Origin: Avena insularis
Taxonomy: Eukaryota > Streptophyta > Magnoliopsida > Poales > Poaceae
Length of the DNA: 64,000 nt
Assembly (NCBI GenBank): GCA_023614405.1
Contig: JAJUPC010000041.1
Span: 496,001-560,000, forward strand
Direction: 5' to 3'
Made by a program: the position numbers and the translations under genes. Positions 34,625 through 47,790 of this stretch are shown one piece after another. The notes beneath the pieces were generated by a model. That model did no database searches, was not told the origin of the DNA, and was given only the letters and a program-made list of their open reading frames with translations. Within the stretch, counting starts at the first letter, position 1. Each line of letters begins with the position of its first letter.

Positions 34625-37600
34625 TATAACATCCCAATTTCAGCAACCTCGATTAGTTGTCCAGAATGCAAAAATCAAGGGGAACAAAAAAATTCTTGTT
34701 AAGTGTTGTAGTGTTTGCTTGTTGATTGTCTGTGCTTATGCTTCTGATTGTATAGCTTATGATATACTCATTACCTCAACATCAGTTGTCAAAAGGCTAT
34801 TTAACAAAACTATCCTGGCTCATTTTACATTTTCTCAAATGTTCTAGCACTTAAAAAACATGAGTCAAGATGCTTATGTAACCAAAACTATTTTTGTAGC
34901 TTCTATTGACAAAACTATGGAGATCTGCATTCTCCTAATACTTTCAAGATAGAACCTTCAACTACTCCTACCTCTAAGATTTCCAAAACCTTTGATAAAT
35001 ATTTTGAACTATACTCTTGTTAGATGTACCAAGGACTCTTACCTTATTCAAAATCCAACCTTTCAAAATTTCCCATCCTTACCTCAAGCTAAGCTTGATG
35101 GTAACCCTAGTAGTAGTTGATTTGTCTGTAAGATGAGTTGCCTTGATCTGCTGTTTGACTTGATTGATTAGAAGTAGTATGAGCTACTCTAGGAGCTCAT
35201 CCTCTAGGATCAAGAAATTCTAAAATCCCCAAACCCTAAGAAAGAATGCAAAGCTGGATCTACTCCCTGGTTACTAGGTGATCCCCTAAAACCCTTAACC
35301 AGATCAATTCTGAAGATATCCCTCCTAGAAGTTCCAAGTCAATAAAGACCAATATCAAGCATGGATCATTTCTACTGAATCTACACTTCAACATCATCCA
35401 CTTGATGATGCTTGGGTACCTTGCAACTCATCAAAATCATCACCACCCACATTCTAGTCAAAAACCCTAAATCTTCCATGTTTGGCTGTCTGGAAAACTA
35501 TTTCCAACATCACCTTTTTGGATGTATCCCTTTCTCAACCCTTGTGCATTTTTGGTAATGAACTTGAACCATATTGTTAACCATACTAAGGACTACCAAG
35601 GACCACTTTTTACCTTGGTTATATCATCCTCCAACCCACTTGTTCTTGATGGTTTTGTAGACAGGAAAATAACTTTTCCTGCAAATCTAGTCAACATGCC
35701 TACTTTGACAGAAGCTCACACCAACATCCAACCTTCTATGGACCAACTCTTTGCATGGTTGTGTTATACTCTTATAGGTCTATAAACATCTACTTCACTT
35801 GTTCCAAGTGGATCCTTGTGCTTCTTAAACCCACCTGGTTTATAAGGCATCATGACTCATTTGGTATGGCAGCCTTATTTTCAACAAAGTTTGCCAACAC
35901 TTCCAGACCACCCCAAATGTAACCAATCCAAAATCCTTCTGCCATGATCATCTATATGACTTGGTCTAACTATCCATCTATCCCATGCATCAAGGTGAGC
36001 TCTGAGCTCCAAGATCCAACAAGGTTTTGGTGGCATAAAAATAACATCACCCTAGATCCTCAATCCCTTGTTTTTCCACCTAATTCACGTTGGATTTCCA
36101 ATTCCCAAGGTTGGAAATTCTTGCTACACCTTGTCTAAATAATCTACCTTGATCATCAAGATTTATAAAATATTATCCATAACTATTATGGCTCCAAATC
36201 TAATTAATCTCTTTAATAGACAAAATCTCCAAAACAACTTCCCCAAGGGAAAGTTTGGTTTTTGCCAAAGAATTTCCCCAACTTTTAGCTCAATTGAGAT
36301 ACATATATCATACTCTATCTTCCCATATCAAAAATAAATATTTTTGAAGAGCTTTATTATTTCCTTTTGCCCATTTTATTAAATGGCTGAATTGGAATAA
36401 TAATCGTTTTAAATACTTTTATCTTTCAATAAATCTTGGGAAAATTCCCCTAAGTGTGTATTCACATTTGGGACCATCTCAAACCAAAAACCAACCTTGT
36501 CCATTGTGAAAATATCAATTAAGCTTCTAGAAACCATTTTTGCACTTTTCGAATAAATGACTTTAAGTGGACAAAAACTCCTTTGAAAAATCCCAAATAA
36601 TTCCTGGAGGTGTATCTTGACCTCATCTACCCACCAGTATCATTTCCCCATCTTGTCCCAATGAAAGTTTTTAGACTTTCTTCATAGCCATCTATTTGGT
36701 CAAATTTTCCAAGCAGACAAATCCTCAAATCAAAAACCAACCAAACCTATACCATTTGGTCAAACAAACTTGCACAGCACACCTCTAAACCCTCTGGTCG
36801 AAATGCACTATAGCATGATCACTGTAGCCCTGCCTTTTGGCTTTTGTGCTTGGATGAAGGAGAAGTGAAGATCTTGTCTTTAATGGGTATCTTCCCATAT
36901 CTCACAAACAGACGCCACCCTCTCCGATCTCCACTCATCTGGCGTGTACCTACACCCACTATCGTTCCCTACCCCACCTAGCAGCTGCTCATGGCTAACC
37001 CTAAGCCCCCTCTCTCTCTTTTTCTTGCTATGCCCGAGGCTAGAGGGAGAGTGGTCTAATCACTCCCCCTGTACTTTGTAGCCTGGCAGGCGCCTCTCAC
37101 ACCTCCCTACTCCCTCTCCACGAGCTCCCACTGCCCCATCGGACCAATGCCTAAGCTCCACCCTTCCCCCAAGCTCCTCCATAGGCCATGTCCACCATGA
37201 ACCTCCCCATTGCCTTTAAATGGACCAGATGCCCTCCACCCCACTCCTGCTCCCTCATTTTTCCCCTCTAACTCCACTTAACCCCCCAGAGAGCTCCAGA
37301 TCCATCCCCTCGGCTCTCCCTCGCCATGGAGAAGGAGGACCTCTCCTCTTGGCCTCCACCTTCTCCTCGAGCCGAGCCCCCTCTACTCTGCCCCTCCCTC
37401 TCTGTATGTCACCGTGCTACACTCCCCTCCTTCCCCTCTCTCTGATGCTGCTGTTTTCGTGGCCAGGTACTGCCCCTACCATCGCCGGTGTCGAGGTTCG
37501 ACGAGAGCGCTCTCGGGCATCCTCGCACGAGCCAGATCCCGGCGTCAAATCCCGCCTTGCCGCCCATCGCCGGGACCGCCGTCCTGCGCCTCGTCGCCTC

Positions 37601-40600
37601 CGCCGCCTCGCTGACACTGACGAGCCCCCTGGTGAGCTCCCTGATCCCGTCGGCGCCGCCCTAGGGTTCCTCCCCCGTCGTGTTCAGACAGAGGAAGGAG
37701 AAGCACTTGAGCCGTCGATCTCCACTAGATCTGACGGCCAGCACTCGCCCATACACCCCTGCGCCCCCTCGCCCACTGACGGATGGGCCCCGCCCGTTAG
37801 GTTCAAGCGCGCTGCCAGCGCGTGTTGTCCTCGCCCGGATGGGCCAATTTCGCCCAGGCCGGCCCAAATCGGCGCAGATCCTGGCCTAGTGCGCCCCTTT
37901 TTCCATTTCTTTTAATAGATCTATAGAAATCCAGAAGTTTGGCCTTAGTTTAAATCATTTCAAAAATGCTAAGCAACTCCAAATTACCAGATTAAAAATC
38001 TGCCATGTTCATGTGTGTTTTGTGCAGCATGCAAAACTGGTCCATTCGCAAAAATAATTTTTATTATTTATTGGCAATTAATCCACCAAAAGTGGTCTTT
38101 TGCACTAAATAAATTCCACAGGGAGCTATGCATGCTCAAATAAGATGAAACAAACTTCCCTTGGAAGGCTATGACCATATCTATCAGTTAGCTTTTATAC
38201 TCTGTCAAGGTGAACCCTAGGTTCACCACAATAAAAATAGCAAAATCCATCCATACCGGCCATTGGAAAATTCCCTAGGCCAAACTATGAGCGGTTTTGA
38301 CCTCACCCAACTCTCTGTGGTGTGGCACACTCAATACTACGAAAACCCAGGAGCTCAAATTTATTGGGCTTCTGATGAATTTTAATGAATCAAACCTTTA
38401 TGTCCATAGTTTTTTCACTAGATAAAATACTACAGTAGCTCTGCCACTCCAAAAAGAGTGATTCCAGCTGGTACTGGGAGTTAATCCCAATACCTATCCA
38501 TTTCCCTTTGTCGCATATCAATATATTCTGCATAATTAATCTGGTGAAAAAGACAAATTATTTTGGAGAGATTCTGGTAATTATCTTGGAGAGATTCCTG
38601 AGGGCATTTCCTATATAACTGCTTTTGGGAATTTCCTAAGGGCATTCTGGGAATTATTTTGGAGAGATTCCAACTCTCAGTGAACAAGTACATCAAGCCT
38701 TACCTAACCATCCAAGGAAATAATTTTTGGAGCTCTAGAAATTTTCTGGTGAATTATTTCCTAAAACTAGAGTGTGATTCACTATAAAAATCACTTTAAA
38801 TCCTTGGTAAGTGATAAATTAGTGAAACCACTTTTGTTGGTTTAATTTTATCAACACCTATCTGTTGGTATCATTTGTACACCGTGGTATTATACAGAAT
38901 AGGTCCTTGGTCCAAAATCCATCTCTTAGGTAGTTTCTAGACTATAAATCCTGAGGGATTTTCTTCCATGTTTCCAAGACAAGCCCAATCCTATTAAATC
39001 CACTCTTCCTAAAACCTAATGATTTGTAAACTTGTATTGCTCATTGTTTTCTGTATGTATTGTTGCTTGTATTCCTTGTGTTGATTATGGCTTGGTTTGC
39101 TTGCATGTGCTGTCGGGGTGACGATAGTTGCGATAAAATCGGAGAGCAGAAGAAGTGGTGTTTATTATTGCTATTGGTATTCTGGGTTATCTAAAGAAGA
39201 AGTCCAGGGACATATTGCCATATTGCTGATCCTCAGGGAAGCCACCTTCTTGCTCATAAGCCTTGTCCTACTGTTTCACTTATGCATGTTTTATCTACGG
39301 TTTATAAAAATTGCATTGTTTTACTATATGTTGATGTATATATATACATGGTAGTGGTTTGGCCCCTCCAAACTATTGCACTTTTGTACTACTAAGTACA
39401 ACCCCCTTGATGACACCTACTTGTCCCTAGTGTGGTAGATGGTGTAACACACCATACCCCTTTGGAGACCTCGATTTAGCCGAAGCAAAGCTATAGGATG
39501 GGAAGACCCCGGAAAAAGTTTTACCAAATGTTTTATGATAAAACCTTGGTGAGGTGGGACCTCCCAAGAGATGTTGAGAAAGAAAAAGGTTTTTGTTTTA
39601 CAAAATGCTGAAGAAAAGATGGAATAAAAAGGTTTATGAAAACGCACCGGTTCTTTGCAGTTTTGCTAGAACAATTAACCCTGTGCAACCACATTACTCT
39701 GGAATGGGACAGGGCTGGATTTGATGGTTGTCTATTCTAGTATAAGCTGCCTCGTAACTACTACAGGGGGTCGCGATCCCTGGAGGGTGGGCCTTCTCTG
39801 GACAAACGGTCTATGTGGGAGATCGACCGAGAGAAGGAACGAAGGGTTTACGGACCTCCACGCGTTACTATGAGCCCCTCATTGAAAGCGCCCACTGTGT
39901 AAAGTGTAAAATGCGCTCCGGTTGGTCCTCGGTACCTGATGTCCTGGTTTTGAGGGGAATAACACTCATAGGGTAGGCACTTATATTGGAGTGGGCATCC
40001 GGAGAGTCTTGATCGGTTACTTGACCCACGACCGGTGAAGATCAGGGTAGTGTACCCAGATGGTGTGGGTAAAGTGTACAACCTCTACAGAGTTTAAATC
40101 TATTCGAATAGCCGTGTCCGCGGTCATGGATGGTTGGGAAGGTTGCTGTAGAGCGGTGATGGTTTTGATTTCAAAAAGGATTTCTGAAAAGCAATGGCTT
40201 TGGAAATGTTTTGACCATGGGATGGCTGTAAAGGAGAAATGTTTTAACCATGGGATGGTCGGAAGAAGAAAGAAAGGAGTTTGGTCGTGGGACGACTGGA
40301 AGAAAGGAACAAATGGGTGACCCAGTCCCAATGTTTTCCAAAATGTTTCAAAAAGGTTTCCAGAATGGTTTACAAAAGTTTTCAACAAAGATATGTAGAT
40401 GCTATATCTACAAAAGAAACTAATTGAGAAAAGAACCTCTCTTGGAGCCCTCCTACTACCACAGGCATATTGCATATCCTCTTGTTATTATTATTTTCTT
40501 GAGGTTCTTTGCGAGTACATTCGAAGTACTCATTGGCAGTGTCCCTGGCTATTAACTTGGTCAGATATCAAGTAGAAGGTGACGTTGACGACTATGCGAT

Positions 40601-40840
40601 CTAGGACGTTCTCCTAGTCAGATGCCTATAGGTTAAGGCATTGCTTGGGCCCTACGCTTAATGAAGTTCCGCTGATGTTGATCATTGTAGCCATAGTGGC
40701 AAATAAGGTATGACATGTACTCGTTATGTATTGGATGTTTACTTTGATACTTGTCGGTTATGTGCCACGACTAACTGATCATGGGATCGTGGTCGTATGC
40801 ATAATAGGGGTTCTCGGAGGATTAATCCGGGGGGCCCACA
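34625..40840 (+). mobile_element. 3' LTR, complete, 6,216 bp
   Basis: It starts TATAACATCCCAATTTC (the solo copy at 50170 has TGTAACATCCC, so the canonical TG has changed to TA) and ends GGGGGGCCCACA at 40840. The 2.6 kb U3-like half is AT-rich. A TATA-like CTTTAAATGG at 37213-37222 precedes a GC-rich block with a 231-codon reading frame (37220-37915). A 2.9 kb AT-richer part follows. ORFs inside are not conserved in the solo copy and are treated as non-coding. Confidence 0.88.
37213..37222 (+). promoter_or_regulatory. Possible LTR core promoter
   Basis: CTTTAAATGG lies before the C-rich leader. The matching place in the solo LTR has GATAAAAGG near 52608-52616. This would give an R/U5 of about 3.6 kb. 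It is inferred from composition only. Confidence 0.4.
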
Positions 40841-43800
40841 GAGTGTATGATGCACTATCTCTACATCCACATACCATAGGTCGTAGGCAATGCTGGTTTT
40901 TGTAAACATTTCTTCAAAGGTTGCTTTAATTCTGAAAACTATGTCCGACAGCCTTCATAGGTTGACCAGAACCTTCGTGGGGTTCCTTTCCTGCCGCATT
41001 CGTAGCTCCTTCCCAGAACAGGGAGTAACATGTCACAATTCTTACACTCTGCGGAGGTGCGTTACTTCACCCATGAGAGACCATCTCCTTGTTGCACAAC
41101 CGGGCAGCTTATTCCCGTCCACAATTCCTTGATGTGGGGCCGAGTAGATGATCCAAGCCAATCGCTGCCCTCTCCGCGACCCCATATGTCTGCACAATCC
41201 TCCGGGTCTGACTACACCTTCGTTGAGCTACAGCCCTGGCGAGTTCCAGAAGACTATATGAGCTGGTGATGCCCTTGCAAGCTCCATAAAGGTCCAACTA
41301 TACCTCCGGCAGCCACTCATAGATAATCTAGACACCAAAATTGTGGGGCCTAAGGGTGCCCACCCATATGCTGGATCCACACAACGAATCATAGCGTCAT
41401 GATAAGGTCATCTTGCCTCCATATGAAAGGAAGAAGATACAACTGACTTCTCCGTCCCATTCCAAATCTCTTGGTTAATGCGTAATATACGGCACTAGAA
41501 TCACTGGCGACATTAGTTGTTAAGTCCTAGATATTATGTTCCCTTACCAACGAAACTGTATCAATAGATTATTACCACTTGGTAAATAATCCATAGTCAT
41601 TTTATTATGAAGATAGTATTTTCTGTCCTTTTTGAAATGCAGGTGATGACAACATTTTAGTTACAAGCATTTGATAGAAAATAACCAAAGGACATGAGCA
41701 AGTTGTGAACTTTCCTTTTGTGATTGCAAGATTATGCACTCACTGTCTTCAAGACAATAGAAGATCCAAATTTTGTAGACAACATCATTGGTCCGGTAAG
41801 GACTAATGTTTAAAGAATCAAGATGCAATGATGCATAAGTAATGTAATGCAATTTGATAAATGTGAATCCCCGGAATAATCGTATCTGATCTAGTGTTTG
41901 GAACTGGTGATGAATTTTTAAAATGTGTTTCACTTTTATATCAGATTCACACGTGTGCTTCTTATTAAGGCTTGTGAGAGTGTGTGAAACAATATGTAGA
42001 TACAACAAATAGTATGTAATACTAAAGAACTTAAATGGTTCATGGTATCTCAAATATTTCTTGAACAAGATTTTAATCATTTAGAGCTTCTAAAGAAATG
42101 TGCAAGGATTACTTTGAACGTTTCTTAAAAGAATAACCTTTGAGGAAAATATTACTTTACAAAGTAAATAGTGTTTAAACTTAAGGCTAACACTTTAAAG
42201 TTGCTTTATAATTCTAATTATTAAAAAGGAAAGCACTACTAGATTTGAATAACTTCAACACTTGTAGTGGGGACTTCTTTGTTTTGGATAAGGTATTGCC
42301 TTATATGTGGTTCACTTCTTAGTGTTTTATAAAGATGAATAGAGTAATATTACTTTTATAGAAGTAGTGTTTTCTTAAATCTATAATCATGGGAATGACA
42401 ACATGTTAAATACTTAAGATCTTTGTTTAGCTTTTAAAGTGGGCTCCCAAACTTATATAGGAATTAATACTCAAATCTTGATGATTTTATAATTGATAAA
42501 ATATTTTTGGAGAGAAAGATTTACTTAATTCTAAATAGTAGTTTTAGTAAGTACAACTTGTATTGGTTAAACCTATCTTAACTTCATTTAACATAACTTG
42601 CATTTGTTATTATTCTTTTGGACTTCAAACTAATAATGGTAACGGCAAATAAAGGTTTTTATATTTTAAATGTATTAAAATAAAAGAACAGGGTTTCAAT
42701 AAGATTTATTAAACCTTTACCTTTTATTTTACTTCAAAATTAATAGTTGACATTTTTTATGTGTAGAATTTATTTTTTTGATCATTTTTGTATATTATAA
42801 GTATTTTTATGATTTTTAAATATTAAGATATGATTTTTACAAGTTTTATCACTTTTTAAATACTAAATAAATAATAAATATTGGTTAAGTGATACAATAT
42901 TTTAAGTTTATAATTTCACATTGTAGTTCTTATTTTTCCAAGAATTATTGTATATTATTTATATTTTTATTATTTACCAATATTAAAATATCAATTTTCA
43001 AAGTATTATTACTTATAAAATAATAATTATTTAGATAGTTAACATAACAATGTTTTGTAATAAAGTTAATTATAGATTTTATTTTTCTAAGCATTTTGAT
43101 ATATTATATACATTTTTATAAATTACAAAACAAAAGATATATAATTAACAAGATTTAAATCTTTTATTAAATTTCTGGAAATTATATTTATATATAAACT
43201 TATTTTGTTTTATCTACTTACTAACAGAGAAATCTATTTACACCAATACTATTGCTAGCCAAAGACACTGACCAGTGGGGTCAGAGACACGTTGACACGC
43301 CATGTTGGCGAAAACCAGACAAATCACTTCTGCTACTAATCCTATTTCTACCCAGACTCAATGACAAGCGGGCCCGGGCAAGGGAAATGGGGATGAGGAC
43401 GGGCAAGGACGTCGCGGTGGCGGTCTTATCCCTGCGGAAGTGTCGACTGCGGCACGAATCCTGGCACAGCGATGGTGGACGGCATCGGCTCCGCCACCGA
43501 GCTGCTTCGAGCTGGAGGGGGAAGACGATGATGGACATCTTGCGGAAAACCCCCTGTCAACGTTTCGGTCTCAACCCGCGGTCCACCCTCGGTCCCACCT
43601 GTCAGTCAGAGAGAGGAGATGAGACGGCTGGTGTTGGGCTGCTGTTGGGCCGGTGGGGCAGTAAATAGGTAGAGAGGAAATGGGCCTCGAGCTAGATTTG
43701 CTCTACTCTGTATTTTTTTGTTTCTACTTCTTTTCTTTATTTTGTTTTACCATTTTCTTTCCAATTTGATTTCTACAAAAGTTTTAAGATGTCCAGAAAT

Positions 43801-46083
43801 TTGTAAGAGATTGATAAATGATAGACGTTAATTATAACCCATTTCTCTATATTTCTTGTTGTGTATTCAAAATATGTTATTATATGAAGGTTCTTTTATT
43901 TATTAAAGTAAATATAACTTCGGGTTTTAGGGTTCACTTCCTATCAGAAAATCTTATAGAAATTACTTGTATTGCCACTAAAAGAAAGTATTAGTAGTGG
44001 TTTAAGAATCTACTAATTTATGACGGTGAGTGATAGGCGTGGAGTAGATATATATTTAACCTCTTTTAACTACTTCCTTAGATGTTGGTTTAAATCCTTA
44101 GTTTGTAATATGGTGATTTGAATCCCAAGGTTCTCCCTGATTGGTGATTTCACCAAATCCCAAGGTTCTCCCTGATTGGTGATTTGTAGAGTTTAAAATT
44201 ACCACAGAGCACTTTCCTAATGTGATCTTGATGATTCTATGAGATTAGGTTCTCATTAGGTCTTAAGGCAATCAGATGGACAATGCTTTCTTCTATAAAA
44301 CACTCATCTACTTCTCTAATCATCTCTTGGAAGCTTTAATTGTCCAAGAGGTATTGTTTAATGGTTACCTAGGAATAGGAAATGGTTTCACTATCCATTT
44401 GATTCTAGGGTTTTGATTAATGAAGTCGATATGGTCTTGTCATGGCTACATGTATAGCTAGCTAAAGGTTTCTAAAGAATCCTTACCTCAATACTTCACT
44501 AAGCTTATCTTGAGATAAGGAATTCCTTTCCTAAATATACTCTATATATCTTTCTTATCTTTATTCACAAAGATCACATATTCCTGAATAAGACAATCAT
44601 CTGACTCCACCATATACATCATCATATGATGACATGGTCATGCTACTTCAACATTACCCCCTCATACTTTAGCTAGTATATAACTTCTCAGAATTAACTA
44701 ACATTGATGCACCTATCAATGTAGTTATTACTAACTCCATCTATAACTTCCTTAAACCCATCTTGCAACTATATCCAAAGCTTTCAAGATTACAATTCTA
44801 TTTATACATCATATGTGACAACAATCCTTTAGAATAGGTATGGTACTATTCCCATAATACAAGTTTGTTCTTGTATTAGCTTGATTAATTTACTATGCCT
44901 CCAACTACTCCATATATTCATGTTATATACTTCATCATACTCTAGCTTGACTTCTTATGTTCAAGATATATGATTCATCTTACTAGGCTTTACCTAATTT
45001 GGTATACTCACAAGCCTTCTTCAACACCTAGTCATCTATTCTCAAGTGACCTGCTTAGGCTTTTAATTGTCTGATCAAGATCTATACTTAACTAAGTAGT
45101 AGACTTTTACTAGTCTCTCTATAGGATTATCTTGTTAAGCAAGCTTACTCTAAGTTTACACCAACTTGGCTTAACAAGCTTATTATTGGATATTCTAATA
45201 CTACTAGCTTTCTCATAGCTCCATAATTACTATCTAAACTCTTGGGTTTAAATACTTCTTCTAGTTAACTCAGGAGTGAGTTAAGTCCTCCAACATCAAA
45301 TGGTTTGATCTCCACTAAGGATCACATTCCATTGATGATGGTACACTCAACCATATCTAGTTCTTCCTTCAGATTAATTTACTTAAGGTATTTGGAAGGT
45401 CAACACAATAGGTCAAAGGCTATGAGTCAATAAGTTCTAGGTCTAGAATTGATCTCTCAATAGTGATGATCCATTAACACTAGGACTTGGCTAAATAGGA
45501 ATGTCACCTCTTAATATAAGATTAAGAGTATATGCTGGATGGTCTTGGCTTGACTTCCCTTTTTACTCTATTTGTAATAAGATCTAATGTTTAAGAACTA
45601 CCATGGTACCTATGATAAGAGTAATTATGGAAAACAAGTGTTTCTAGATTTTGTTATGGAATTTCATTTACTTAAGTTATATACTTAACTTGGTATACAA
45701 AGTTTAGGGTAGGTAATATCTTAATATGATCTTTAGAATATTAAGTATTCATTCTTGAGTTGTGGTATGGAATATCATGTAATGATCTTTAGAAGATCAA
45801 GTACTCTTTATTAAGTAGTGTATTGTGACTTAGTTTTATTACACTTCATCTACCCATAGATCAAATTATATTACCCAAAGATAAGGTTTGAGCAAAGGTC
45901 ATATTGAAACTTATCGCAATCAACTTGATGATTTACTTCAGTTCCACCAAGTTAAGAGAACCTTCAATCACTTTGACAAGTTTTTATTGAAATGCGTGAA
46001 AATTATCCGGATTTTCTATGCATGAATGCAATACACAAACCTGTGTTCAGCTTATTTCTAAGCTCTAATGCTGGGATGTTACA
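40841..46083 (-). mobile_element. Probable LTR-derived DNA of another minus-strand element
   Basis: The right edge is firm: GGGATGTTACA at 46073-46083 is the complement of an LTR start TGTAACATCCC and abuts a PPT. How far the LTR extends leftwards is uncertain; it may reach 40841. A GC-rich block at 43250-43680 within AT-rich DNA has the look of an LTR promoter/leader on the minus strand, similar in layout to the 6 kb LTRs. 40841-41450 is moderately GC-rich, non-coding and unassigned. 41450-43250 and 43700-46000 are AT-rich with no ORF I trust. Confidence 0.45.
44113..44190. repeat. Short tandem duplication
   Basis: ATCCCAAGGTTCTCCCTGAT plus TGGTGATTT occurs twice, separated by CACCAA. It is a local duplication with no evident function. 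Confidence 0.85.
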
Positions 46084-46100
46084 GACTCTCCCCCTTAAAA
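46084..46100 (-). promoter_or_regulatory. Polypurine tract and polyprotein tail
   Basis: The minus strand reads TTTTAAGGGGGAGAGTC just before TGTAACATCCC. In frame it also gives FEDEVYFKGESL and a stop at the LTR edge, a common ending of plant gypsy polyproteins. Upstream pol has decayed. Confidence 0.7.
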
Positions 46101-47790
46101 TAAACTTCGTCCTCGAAGTTCGTACTTTCTTGTGTTTCTGAATGAGGAATTGACTTTTATTGATCACACCATCTCTCAAATTCCATTGTGATCCCAGTTG
46201 GAAATAATTGTGGTCTCCCGTATCAAGATCTGTTTCCTTGAAGCATGTCCTTACTTGGCAACTTCGAACTATCATTCCTAATTTATCCTATGGTTTTTGT
46301 GACGATAATCCCTTGGATTATTTCCTTACCGTTCTACTTAGACTTGGTTGTGGACACATTTTGTCCCTTCTAATATGATTTTCCTACTACTATATACTAG
46401 ACTATTTTAGTAGGCTCTCCTCCTTCTTAAGGACAACTTACCAGTTGTTTCTTTTAGAACTAGTCTACTAGGTTTAATTTATTATATCTCCTTCGATCTT
46501 TTATCTGAACATACTCTCGGAAATACTTTATAATGGTGGCTCTTATAACCTTATGAGAATAAGGCTTAATCTTATTATCATTTAGTACTTCTTCTCCAAC
46601 CCTTCGTCAGAAAGTTAGACAACAACACTTCAGTGTTTATTGTTTACTCTCCCCCTTGGGGTTTTCCTAATGGTCTCTAATTTGCATATATAGCATCCAT
46701 CAATTCGATAGTAAGGATATTGGTCTTTGTCTAGTTTATACTTTTTCTCTATAAGGCTTCACAAAAGAATTTGCGATACACCCACACAGTTGTGGATCTC
46801 CGAAATGAATCTTCCGACACAATTTGTCTTACTTCTAACCTTTTGGACATTTTTGCTTTGGTAAGCCCGATTTCATGAAGCGTCTCGAAAGACGATCTTA
46901 AATTTCTTACTTCCTTAGGTCTAACTTAACTTAGGCCAAATTTTATACTCTTTAAATTACACAAAGATGGCCTACTTCACTACACCGCTAGGCTACCAGC
47001 TACGGATACTAGCTGCGGATACCAGTTGTGGATACCAGCTGCGGATACCTCCTAGGTGTATGGGTTACCGTACGAGTTTTTTTAACTTCTTATTGGCATT
47101 CTCTCTGTATTACCAGAGCTTGAATACCACTTTTGTTCCAAAACTTCTTCTTTGCTCCCTTTCAGGTTACTTCCATGAACTAGGTACGACTACTTTATTA
47201 GATTCTAAGCATATCACCTATCTTAGTTGAACTTAAATTCATTACTTCATGTTGCTCTGCACCCTTTTCTGTAGTAGTAATACTTCTTATTGCCAACTCA
47301 TAATGAGTTGGGATTAATCTATCCTTCAAAATAGTCTTGATACTCCTTATATTTAGCTTCCTTCTTCTTGCAAGTCTTCATGTTGGTCTTAGTAACTCGT
47401 CACTCCCTTAAACGAACTCCCTTTTCTATCTAGGTCTATAACATCAAGTAATAACTTGATGATGCACATGCATTTGCACAGCAAGCCAAACTTCATGCAC
47501 ATATTTAGTCAATCAAGAAGATCCAAGAAAAACCAAGAAATACTCAAACATATACCATGTATTAAACATATGTCTTTGAAATTTTACAACTCCCAACCAC
47601 AGCAACACACTCCCGTTGTACACTTCCTCCTTATATTACAAGGGATTTCTTGCTCATGTGAGCATACTCTAACTTATTCTAGCAAACCTCTCAAGCACTA
47701 CAATACGCATTACCCAATATGAACATTATTCAAGCACACTACTTTATGGATTGCTTCCATTCTTACTTTCTTCACTCACTCCTGGGCTTC
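46101..47790 (-). other. Decayed interior of the minus-strand element
   Basis: No intact domain is visible between the polyprotein tail and the gag-like ORF. A short direct repeat (GCGGATACCAG-type, about 15-bp units) lies at 46994-47050. The rest is AT-rich with no interpretable reading frame. Confidence 0.45.
46994..47050. repeat. Four-unit 15-bp direct repeat
   Basis: Units resemble CAGCTGCGGATAC, with variants CAGCTACGGATAC, TAGCTGCGGATAC and CAGTTGTGGATAC. It is a local minisatellite-like patch. Confidence 0.75.

Larger units (their letters stand above)
29249..40840 (+). mobile_element. Non-autonomous LTR retrotransposon with LTRs of about 6.2 kb (LARD-like)
   Basis: Order: the 3' half of the 5' LTR (29249-32359), PBS (32366-32377), a 2.25 kb interior with no protein domains, PPT (34611-34622) and a complete 3' LTR (34625-40840). 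LTR identity is shown by long collinear matches such as GTGTGGCACACTCAATACTAC at 29899 and 38317. The first 3 kb of the 5' LTR is missing. The lack of pol fits large retrotransposon derivatives (LARDs) that use enzymes from other elements; the lineage of the helper is unknown. Confidence 0.85.

Noticed and set aside
37220..37915. 231-codon Pro/Ser/Arg-rich ORF in the 3' LTR
   Set aside because: It lies in a GC-rich LTR leader. The solo LTR has a different frame and content at the same place and the 5' LTR copy is disrupted, so it is probably compositional.
39097..39354. Hydrophobic ORF shared by the two LTRs (also 30616-30918)
   Set aside because: The match is expected from LTR identity; the solo LTR copy at 54.4 kb breaks the frame, so there is no sign of selection for a protein.
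43252..43668. 138-codon ORF in a GC-rich block
   Set aside because: No recognisable domain, low-complexity charged content, and an overlapping ORF on the other strand point to composition.
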